The notes below the pieces were generated by a model, which had not been told where the DNA came from, searched no databases, and saw only the letters and a program-made list of their open reading frames with translations. Shown here piece after piece: positions 7,410 to 13,045 of a stretch of 13,045 bases of DNA. The DNA lies in contig JAPKDK010000055.1 in assembly GCA_028872645.1 (NCBI GenBank), positions 1 to 13,045 on the forward strand, in the 5' to 3' direction. This DNA is from Verrucomicrobiota bacterium (GTDB taxonomy: Bacteria > Verrucomicrobiota > Verrucomicrobiia > Limisphaerales > UBA1100). Numbering within the stretch: position 1 is the first letter of the stretch; each line of letters begins with the position of its first letter. Position numbers and translations under genes: made by a program.

Positions 7410-7414
7410 TCCCG

Positions 7415-8809
7415 TTATTCCCCAATCTGGCTGGCGATGGCTTCGCCGATTTTTTTGCTCCATTGTTCGAGCATCTCGGCGTCTTTGCCTTCCAGCAATA
7501 AACGGGCCTTGGGCTCGGTGCCGGAATAGCGCAGAAGGATTCGGCCGCCGTCCTTTTTCAGTTCCACCTCGGCTTCGTTTACGAGACCCATCACGCCGTC
7601 CAATTCTTCGAAGGGCTTCTTTTCGGTAACGCGGATGTTGGTGAGTCTTTGAGGGAAACGGCTCCAACACTTCGCCAGTTCACTGAGCGGTTTCTTTTTG
7701 GCGGCCATGATGCGGAGGATTTGCAGGGCGGCGACGAGACCGTCGCCGGTGGTGCCGTGGTCGCCGAAAATGAGGTGGCCGCTTTGTTCGCCGCCGAAGT
7801 TGTGGCCGTGCTTCCGCATTTCATCGATGACATTTTTGTCGCCCACATCGGTGCGGATGACGTTGCCGCCGGCGGCTTCGATGGTGGCATCGAGGCCGGC
7901 GTTGCTCATCACGGTGGAGACTAACGTGTTGTTGGCGAGTGAACCTTCGGTGAGCATTTCGAGCGTGGCGATGGCCATAATGTCGTCGCCATCGATAAGC
8001 GTGCCGGTTTCGTCGCAGAGCAGCACGCGGTCGGCGTCGCCGTCGTGGGCGATGCCGATGTTTGCATTGTGTTCCTGAACCCAATGACACATTTGCTCGG
8101 GGTGCATTGAGCCGCAACCGGCGTTGATGTTGGTGCCGTTGGGACGGTTGCCGTAGACGATGACGTCCGCGCCCAACTCGCGCAACACGCAGGGGGTGGA
8201 CTTGTAGGCGGCACCGTGGGCGCAGTCGACGACGAGGGTGACGCCTTCGAGGGTTTGGCCTCGGGGGAAGGCGCGTTTGGCAAACTCGACGTAGCGGCCG
8301 AGGGCGTCGTCGATGCGGATGGCTTTGCCAATTTCGCCGGCAGTGGGACGCACGTCGTCGATTTCGCCGCTGAAGACGAGGTTTTCGATTTGGGCTTCGA
8401 TGGCGTCATCGAGCTTGTAGCCGTTGTGGCTGAAAAATTTCAGGCCGTTGTCGTCGTAAGGATTATGCGAGGCGGTGATAACAATGCCCGCATCCGCGCG
8501 CAGGCTGTGGGTGATGCGCGCTACGCCGGGCGTGGGTAGCGGGCCAATGAAAAGAACGTCCACGCCCATCGAGAGGATACCACTGGCGAGCGCGTTCTCG
8601 AGCATATAGCCGGAGAGGCGGGTGTCTTTGCCGATGACGATTTGGTGGCGGTGGCGGCTGCGGGATTCGGGGTTGAGGTTTTTGAAAACGTGCGCGGCGG
8701 CGCGGCCGAGCTTGAGGGCGGTCTCGGCGGTGACGGGCTCAATGTTGGCGCGTCCGCGCACGCCGTCAGTGCCGAAAATTTTATTCGTTTTGTTCATCGT
8801 CGGGTTCAT
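7415..8809 (-). CDS. glmM: Phosphoglucosamine mutase GlmM
   Basis: This cytoplasmic enzyme converts glucosamine-6-phosphate to glucosamine-1-phosphate for UDP-GlcNAc, hence for peptidoglycan and lipopolysaccharide. All four alpha-D-phosphohexomutase domains are present: an N-terminal FGTDGVRG, the phosphoserine loop TASHNP (S114 with this start), the metal loop DGDADR (256-261), the sugar loop GGEQSGH (about 339-345) and the phosphate loop RYSGTEP (427-433). The length is about 464 residues, slightly above the usual 445-450. Three in-frame ATGs are possible, at 8821, 8809 and 8797. I prefer 8809 because GAAGG lies five bases upstream; 8797 gives the shortest, most family-like N-terminus. All three overlap the end of the preceding small gene, implying coupling. 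In Firmicutes GlmM binds and inhibits the neighbouring-gene product CdaA. The same pairing is plausible here. Confidence 0.96.
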   Translation of the reverse strand: MNPTMNKTNKIFGTDGVRGRANIEPVTAETALKLGRAAAHVFKNLNPESRSRHRHQIVIGKDTRLSGYMLENALASGILSMGVDVLFIGPLPTPGVARITHSLRADAGIVITASHNPYDDNGLKFFSHNGYKLDDAIEAQIENLVFSGEIDDVRPTAGEIGKAIRIDDALGRYVEFAKRAFPRGQTLEGVTLVVDCAHGAAYKSTPCVLRELGADVIVYGNRPNGTNINAGCGSMHPEQMCHWVQEHNANIGIAHDGDADRVLLCDETGTLIDGDDIMAIATLEMLTEGSLANNTLVSTVMSNAGLDATIEAAGGNVIRTDVGDKNVIDEMRKHGHNFGGEQSGHLIFGDHGTTGDGLVAALQILRIMAAKKKPLSELAKCWSRFPQRLTNIRVTEKKPFEELDGVMGLVNEAEVELKKDGGRILLRYSGTEPKARLLLEGKDAEMLEQWSKKIGEAIASQIGE

Positions 8810-9032
8810 TGTTGCCTTCATCCAATTTAGGATTGGCCAGCGGTGGAGTCGCCGGCGTGTTGGTAGTGGGCGGCTTGAGCGCGGGTTGTTTGCCGGTGCG
8901 TCCGCGGTTGGTGTAGGAGAGGCCGGCCACAGTGGTGATGATGAACCACACCATTACCGCGATGGCCACGGAACCAATTTTCCACCAGAATTCATTGAGG
9001 TCGCGCGCTTCGCGTTCGGGCGATTTGCTCAT
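8781..9032 (-). CDS. 83-residue single-helix membrane protein in the CdaR position
   Basis: A short charged N-terminus (MSKSPEREARDLNE) is followed by one membrane helix, about residues 16-38 (FWWKIGSVAIAVMVWFIITT). After it comes a disordered tail of Pro, Thr and Asn ending in an acidic stretch (DEGNNEPDDEQNE). The start overlaps the cdaA stop as ATGA, and its 3' end overlaps glmM. In Firmicutes the gene between cdaA and glmM is cdaR, whose product has one N-terminal helix followed by several YbbR domains and regulates CdaA. The helix here keeps a CdaR-like pattern (W-x-K-I-x-S-V-x-I-A-x-x-x-W), but no YbbR domain follows. It could be a reduced CdaR or an unrelated small protein. Function is unproven. 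The strict overlaps on both sides argue that it is real. Confidence 0.75.
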   Translation of the reverse strand: MSKSPEREARDLNEFWWKIGSVAIAVMVWFIITTVAGLSYTNRGRTGKQPALKPPTTNTPATPPLANPKLDEGNNEPDDEQNE

Positions 9033-9940
9033 ACGTGATCCTTCGGTCGAAGTTTTTTGTTGATGATTTGGCCGAGGTCGCGCAGCGAATCCTTAACGCG
9101 CCCGGTGAAAGTCAGTTTCTCCACAGGCGCGGTGTGGGTCTTGAGTTTCTCGGTGAGAAAATCCTTGAGCTGTTTCACCGATACGTTCCTGTGCAGCGCG
9201 CCGGCGTGGCAGTATGAAATGTCGCCAGTTTCTTCGGAGACAATCACGACGATGGCATCGGTTTCCTCGCTCAATCCAATCGCGGCGCGGTGGCGAGTGC
9301 CAAGCGTGCGGTTCACGTCCAGCCGACGTGTGAGTGGGAAAATACAGGAAGCATACATAATGCGGTCCGCGCGAATGACAACGCCGCCGTCGTGCAATGG
9401 GGAGTTCGGAAAAAAAATGGAGTCGAGCATCTCGGGCGTAAGAGCGCTATCGAGCAGAACGCCGCTTTGGGTTTCCTGGTAAATGTCGACCGTTTGCTCG
9501 ATGGCCATAATGGCGCCGATACGATGGCGCGCGAGGCGGTCGGTGGCTTGTACGACCGCATCCACATCGAGGGGGCTATCTTCGTCGGTGGAAAAGAGTG
9601 GGAGATTGCCCAGCTCAGCGAGTAGTCGGCGCAGTTCGGGCTGGAAAATAATGAGGATGGCCACGGTGGTAAACAGGAAGAGTTGTTGCAACAGCCAGCG
9701 AAGGACTTGCAGCTTGAGCATTGCAATCATCGTGGTGAGGCCAATGAGCACGAGGAAGCCGACCACTACGGGCCAACCGCGTGAGCGTTGCAAAAAAGTG
9801 AACATATAATATATGCCCACCGCCAGCGCGGCGATTTCCACCACGCCACGGACAATCCACGTCCAATCGAGCTTTATCCATTCCCAGATTTGCTCGATGA
9901 ACGGCGGCAGATTCGCCTGTGCGAGTATGATTGCCTCCAT
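9029..9940 (-). CDS. cdaA: Membrane diadenylate cyclase CdaA (DacA)
   Basis: The enzyme makes cyclic di-AMP from two ATP at the inner membrane. It has 303 residues from the ATG at 9940, two bases after the folP stop. A GTG at 9967 would add nine residues and overlap folP, and is less likely. Three membrane helices lie at about 29-50, 57-76 and 83-100. Residues 101-260 form the DAC domain: IFQPELRRLL, ETQSGVLLDS, the substrate loop PLHDGGVVI (D184-G185-G186) and GTRHRAAIG (R216-H217-R218), then IVSEETGDIS. The usual DGA motif reads DGG here. The essential Asp and both Arg are present, so activity is expected. The C-terminus after about 260 is longer than in Bacillus CdaA (273 residues). The neighbours folP upstream and glmM downstream match known dacA contexts. 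Confidence 0.95.
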   Translation of the reverse strand: MEAIILAQANLPPFIEQIWEWIKLDWTWIVRGVVEIAALAVGIYYMFTFLQRSRGWPVVVGFLVLIGLTTMIAMLKLQVLRWLLQQLFLFTTVAILIIFQPELRRLLAELGNLPLFSTDEDSPLDVDAVVQATDRLARHRIGAIMAIEQTVDIYQETQSGVLLDSALTPEMLDSIFFPNSPLHDGGVVIRADRIMYASCIFPLTRRLDVNRTLGTRHRAAIGLSEETDAIVVIVSEETGDISYCHAGALHRNVSVKQLKDFLTEKLKTHTAPVEKLTFTGRVKDSLRDLGQIINKKLRPKDHV

Positions 9941-9942
9941 AG

Positions 9943-10764
9943 TTATGCGCCGTTGATGGCCTCCCACGTGCGCAGGGCTTGCGCGGTTTCGCGTACGTCG
10001 TGCACGCGCACAATCCCCGCCTCGTCAGCCGCAGCACGGCAGGCGCAGGCGATGCTGCCGGCGAGCCGTTCAGTGACTTCTCCGCCGAGGAACAATTTGC
10101 GCGATGCGCCGACCATCAGTGGCCGCTGGAATCTTGTAAAACGAGTAAGCCCTGCGAGCAACGCCAAATTATGCCCCGCCGTTTTGCCAAACCCGATTCC
10201 AGGGTCCAACGCCACCTGTTCGGCGGGTAAACCGGCGGCGGCCATCGCCTCCAATCGCTCGGCAAAAAAGGCCTCCACCGTCGCAATCACGTCGTCGTAT
10301 TCGGGGGCGTTTTGCATCGTTTGCGGCGTGCCCCGCATATGCATTGCGATGTAGCCCGCGCCGGATCGGGCGGCCATACGCCACATTGTGTCCTCCGCGC
10401 GATGGGCGGCGATGTCGTTAATGACGCGCGCGCCGGCGGTCACAGCGGCTTCGGCCACGGCAGGTTTTTGGGTGTCGATGGAAATGACGGCATCGGTTTG
10501 GCTGGTGAGTTTTTCGATGACCGGAATGACACGGCGCAATTCTTCCGCTTCATCCACGGGCGGCGCGCCGGGGCGTGTGGATTCCCCGCCGATGTCGAGC
10601 AGCTCCGCGCCCTCGGCGGCCAGTTGCAGCGCGTGCGCGGTGGCAGCCTCGGCATCAATAAATTTGCCGCCATCGGAAAATGAATCGGGCGTCACATTCA
10701 CAATCCCCATCACCAACGTGGGGCGGGGGAATTGCCACGTGATGTCGCCCGTTTGCCAGATCAT
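9943..10764 (-). CDS. folP: Dihydropteroate synthase FolP
   Basis: This cytoplasmic enzyme condenses p-aminobenzoate with hydroxymethyl-dihydropterin pyrophosphate to give dihydropteroate for folate synthesis; it is the sulfonamide target. Its 273 residues are family-typical. Motifs of the TIM barrel are all present: MGIVNVTPDSFSDGG (19-33, with N23 for metal), DIGGESTRPG (57-66), SIDT (95-98), INDI (115-118), DPGIGFGKT (187-195), GASRK (219-223) and RVHDV (253-257). Nothing essential is missing, and I see no obvious insertion in the sulfonamide-resistance loops. The ATG at 10764 places the first strand correctly; there is no clear Shine-Dalgarno in CCTCTCCG before it. The gene lies 17 bases after the VOC gene and two bases before cdaA, indicating one operon. 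Confidence 0.97.
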   Translation of the reverse strand: MIWQTGDITWQFPRPTLVMGIVNVTPDSFSDGGKFIDAEAATAHALQLAAEGAELLDIGGESTRPGAPPVDEAEELRRVIPVIEKLTSQTDAVISIDTQKPAVAEAAVTAGARVINDIAAHRAEDTMWRMAARSGAGYIAMHMRGTPQTMQNAPEYDDVIATVEAFFAERLEAMAAAGLPAEQVALDPGIGFGKTAGHNLALLAGLTRFTRFQRPLMVGASRKLFLGGEVTERLAGSIACACRAAADEAGIVRVHDVRETAQALRTWEAINGA

Positions 10765-10781
10765 CGGAGAGGATGGGAAAG

Positions 10782-11189
10782 CTAGTAGCCGCCCTCGCCG
10801 GGGCTTGGGCCGCGCTGGATGAGTTCGATTTCGTAGCCTTCGGGCGCGTCGATGAACGCGAAGCCGCCGCCATCGTCCTTGAAATGCGGGCCGTCGGAGT
10901 ACTCGATGCCGAACGATTGGATGTGTTTTTCAAACTCGTCGAGGCTGTCGACGAGGAAGGCGAGATGCGTGAGGTCTTCCTGCACTTGCACTCCGCCACT
11001 GCTGGGGTAGGAGCACAGCTCGATTTCCTCGGCACTGTTGGGCGTGGCGAGAAAGATAAGCGTGGAGCCGCGCGGTGAGGTGTGCCGACGCGTCTCGGTG
11101 AGCCCGAGAATTTCCGTGTAAAACTTCACCGAACGTTCGAGATCATCCACGCGATAACGGGTGTGTAGCAGTTGGGTCACAATTGGCAT
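10782..11189 (-). CDS. VOC-family metalloprotein, glyoxalase I-like
   Basis: The protein has 135 residues, the length of bacterial glyoxalase I. It has two beta-alpha-beta-beta-beta modules. The four expected metal ligands are at H9 (LLHTRYRV), E57 (EIELCS), H75 (LTHLAF) and E122 (YEIELI), nearly the spacing of E. coli GloA (5, 56, 74, 122). VDDLERSVKFYTEILGL is the classic first-module signature. This suggests lactoylglutathione lyase activity, isomerising the hemithioacetal of methylglyoxal. The C-terminus ends in an unusual Gly/Pro tail (GPSPGEGGY). The organism's thiol is unknown, so another VOC reaction is possible and I leave the symbol blank. It is the first gene of the folP-cdaA-glmM cluster and is divergent from the S9 peptidase. 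Confidence 0.88.
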   Translation of the reverse strand: MPIVTQLLHTRYRVDDLERSVKFYTEILGLTETRRHTSPRGSTLIFLATPNSAEEIELCSYPSSGGVQVQEDLTHLAFLVDSLDEFEKHIQSFGIEYSDGPHFKDDGGGFAFIDAPEGYEIELIQRGPSPGEGGY

Positions 11190-11273
11190 TGGCGGAGCGT
11201 CGCAGGAATTGGGCGCGGATGCCAGCCTTTGCGCTTGCCACAGCGTGCGGGTGGGGGAAGATTGGCGGCTCTG
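11190..11273. promoter_or_regulatory. 84-base divergent spacer, promoters expected for both sides
   Basis: The spacer separates the start of the VOC gene (minus) from that of the S9 peptidase (plus), so it must hold promoters for both unless they lie inside the genes. I see no strong -35/-10 pair, palindrome or riboswitch. A GGGGGAAG stretch (about 11253-11260) precedes the peptidase ATG, but at about 13 bases it is too distant for a typical ribosome binding site. Confidence 0.3.
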
Positions 11274-13045
11274 ATGAGACTGTTTTTTACATTGATGATT
11301 TCCGCCGCCACCGTTTTTGGCGCGCCACCCACGAACATCGTGACGCGCGGTATGCCCGCGCTATCCGCAAAACGCGCTGCCAAGATCGCGCCCTATCTTA
11401 AAGTGAGGCCACTGCGATTTCAGGATTGGCATCCCACCGCACCCGCGATGCTCATCACCCGCCGCCCCGCTCGCGGGCAAGTCACGCAGCTGCACGTGGT
11501 CAACAAACCCGACGGCGAGCCGGTGGTCTTGACCAATGGCGCGGAGCCGGTGAGGTCGGCGTCGTATCATCCGAAGGATGGCAATCGCATTTTATTTTTG
11601 CGGGATGCCGGCGGCAGTGAAAAATATCAGGTCTTCCATCTCGACGTGGCCACAAAAAAAACCACGATGCTCACCGACGGCAAACACCGCCACACCGGCG
11701 CGCGTTGGTCGCCGGATGGCCGTCGCATTGTTTATTTTTCGCCAAAACGCAACGGACGCGACAACGATTTGTACACGATGGATTCGCTGAAACCCGGCAG
11801 CGAAAAGCTGCTGACCAAACTGCCCGGCGGCGGTTGGTGGATCTCAGACTGGTCGCCCGATGGCCGGCTGTTGTTGGTCATCGAATACCTCTCCATCAAT
11901 CACAGCAAAATTCACATCATCGACGCGGCCACCGGCGAGCGTTCGTTGTTTTCGCCCGTGACCAAAGCCAAAGTGAGCCATGGGCTCGCACGGTTTGATC
12001 CGAAGATGCGCGCGGTTTATTACACTTGCGACGAGTCTTTTAATTTTCAACACATCGTCCGCGTGGATTTCAAGGATGGCCGCCGCACGCGCTTGCTTAC
12101 GGAAATTCGATGGGATGTCGAGAAGCTGAAAATATCCAAGGACGGCAACACGCTGGCGGTGGTGCACAACGAAAGTGGTGTGAGTCGGTTGCGGCTGGTC
12201 GATGCAAAAACGCAGCGCGTGCTTTACACGCCCACATTGTATTCCGGGGTCATCCATTCAGTCGCCTGGCGTGCGGACGGGCTGCTGGCGTTTGACCACG
12301 AGTGGGCGCACTCGCCCGGCGAGGTGCACGAGATCAATCTTTCGCTGGTGAAAAAAGTGCGCTGGCAATCGGCGGAGCTCGATGGACTCGATCCCTCCAA
12401 ACTGCCCATCCCCGTGCGTAGTACGTTCACCAGCCGCGATGGCACGAAAATTGATGCGTGGTTTTATTTTCCCGGAAATTATTTTGATAAAGGCAAGCAC
12501 GCCCAGTTCTCGAGGCTGGATGTACCCGGCGGATTGCCGGCGGTGATCTCTTATCACGGCGGCCCCGAGAGCCAGTTTCGGCCACGTTATCTGGGCGCGT
12601 ACAACTATCTGCCCGGCGAAATGAACGTGGTGCTCGTGTGCCCCAACGTGCGTGGTTCGCGTGGTTATGGAAAAAAATTTATCGCCGCCGACAATGGCGC
12701 AAAGCGCGCGAACGTAATGCTCGACGTGGAAGCACTCCGCAATGGCCTCAACGAATTGTCCAACATCGACGGCAATCGCCTCGGCGTAATGGGCGGCAGC
12801 TACGGTGGCTACATGACGCTCGCGTCACTCACGCATATGCCCGGCTTTTTCAAATGCGGCATCGATCGTGTGGGTATTTCCAGCTTTGTCACCTTCCTCA
12901 AAAACACCAGCGACTATCGGCGCGACCTGCGCCGCGCGGAATACGGCGACGAGCGCGATCCCAAAATGCGCAAAGTGCTCGAGGAAATTTCCCCGCTTAA
13001 CCAAATGCAAAAGCAAATGAAAGAACCGGATTTCCAATTCAGTCC
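11274..13045 (+). CDS. Secreted S9-family serine peptidase (C-terminus beyond window)
   Basis: The frame is open from the ATG at 11274 to the right edge: 590 codons visible, no stop. Residues 1-16 (MRLFFTLMISAATVFG, then APP) are a signal peptide, so the enzyme is exported. About 45-375 is a beta-propeller with TolB/WD-like repeats: ARWSPDGRRIVYFS, SDWSPDGRLLLVIEY and LKISKDGNTLAVVHN. About 385 onward is the alpha/beta-hydrolase: FTSRDGTKIDAWFYFP, the oxyanion segment SYHGGPESQF, PNVRGSRGYGKKF and the nucleophile elbow GGSYGGYM with catalytic S509. The catalytic Asp and His should follow within about 120 residues and are outside the window. This is the prolyl oligopeptidase/acylaminoacyl-peptidase/DPP-IV-like fold, which cleaves short peptides. 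The exact subfamily cannot be set from this part. The first in-frame ATG that gives a good signal peptide was chosen. Confidence 0.92.
   Translation, partial: MRLFFTLMISAATVFGAPPTNIVTRGMPALSAKRAAKIAPYLKVRPLRFQDWHPTAPAMLITRRPARGQVTQLHVVNKPDGEPVVLTNGAEPVRSASYHPKDGNRILFLRDAGGSEKYQVFHLDVATKKTTMLTDGKHRHTGARWSPDGRRIVYFSPKRNGRDNDLYTMDSLKPGSEKLLTKLPGGGWWISDWSPDGRLLLVIEYLSINHSKIHIIDAATGERSLFSPVTKAKVSHGLARFDPKMRAVYYTCDESFNFQHIVRVDFKDGRRTRLLTEIRWDVEKLKISKDGNTLAVVHNESGVSRLRLVDAKTQRVLYTPTLYSGVIHSVAWRADGLLAFDHEWAHSPGEVHEINLSLVKKVRWQSAELDGLDPSKLPIPVRSTFTSRDGTKIDAWFYFPGNYFDKGKHAQFSRLDVPGGLPAVISYHGGPESQFRPRYLGAYNYLPGEMNVVLVCPNVRGSRGYGKKFIAADNGAKRANVMLDVEALRNGLNELSNIDGNRLGVMGGSYGGYMTLASLTHMPGFFKCGIDRVGISSFVTFLKNTSDYRRDLRRAEYGDERDPKMRKVLEEISPLNQMQKQMKEPDFQFS

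Larger units (their letters stand above)
7346..7413. repeat. Paired inverted hairpin repeat (REP/BIME-like) between convergent genes
   Basis: This 68-base element fills the whole gap between the stop of the DUF6580 gene (7345) and that of glmM (7415). It contains two 22-base hairpins in opposite orientation, joined by a 16-base A/T-rich spacer. The outer GGGA (7346-7349) and TCCC (7410-7413) also pair. Bases 7346-7365 and the reverse complement of 7394-7413 agree at 18 of 20 positions, so the whole element can fold either as two small hairpins or as one long one. No T-tract follows either hairpin, so an ordinary intrinsic terminator is unlikely, although a bidirectional stop or 3'-end protection role is plausible. 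Confidence 0.85.

Noticed and set aside
7346..7413. Simple intrinsic terminator
   Set aside because: The stems are strong, but neither is followed by a T-rich run on the relevant strand. The paired, covarying layout fits a repeat element better.
7921..8409. 162-residue Ser/Pro/Thr-rich frame within glmM
   Set aside because: It is an out-of-frame reading of glmM across its metal-binding region. The composition is an artefact of the GC-rich third position.
9941..9967. GTG start for cdaA inside folP
   Set aside because: The added residues (MGGHQRRIT) have no family support, and the ATG at 9940 follows the folP stop directly.

Overview
The window looks like chromosomal DNA from a GC-rich Gram-negative bacterium of the Planctomycetes-Verrucomicrobia-Lentisphaerae type, most likely Verrucomicrobiota. 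This is inferred from a short-leader pseudopilin with a C-terminal H-X9-DG motif, a DUF6580-type membrane protein, weak or absent Shine-Dalgarno sequences at most starts, and tight gene packing. I saw no tRNA, rRNA, CRISPR array, transposase or integrase.

Layout, left to right. (1) A DUF2339-type multi-pass membrane protein lies on the minus strand (1-1746), cut by the left edge. (2) A 149-base divergent spacer follows, with a palindromic operator candidate. (3) A plus-strand cluster comes next: cobalamin-dependent methionine synthase metH, then a pseudopilin, a small anchored protein of unknown function, and a DUF6580 membrane protein. Two of the three junctions are 4-base ATGA overlaps and the third has a single base between genes, so this looks like one translationally coupled unit. 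(4) A 68-base element fills the gap between convergent genes. It is made of two inverted copies of a 22-base hairpin repeat whose stems differ by compensatory changes. (5) A minus-strand cluster follows, read from right to left: a glyoxalase-I-like VOC protein, folP, the diadenylate cyclase gene cdaA, an 83-residue single-helix membrane protein, and glmM. (6) After an 84-base divergent spacer, a secreted S9-family serine peptidase lies on the plus strand and is cut by the right edge.

The minus-strand cluster resembles the cdaA-cdaR-glmM locus of Firmicutes, which makes c-di-AMP and glucosamine-1-phosphate for the cell envelope. Here the CdaR position is held by a tiny protein that keeps only a CdaR-like membrane segment. 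MetH and FolP link both clusters to folate and one-carbon metabolism. The most unusual signals are the covarying double hairpin at 7346-7413, the minimal CdaR-like protein, and the coupling of metH to a pseudopilin and small membrane proteins. Most of the remaining genes are ordinary, recognisable housekeeping genes.
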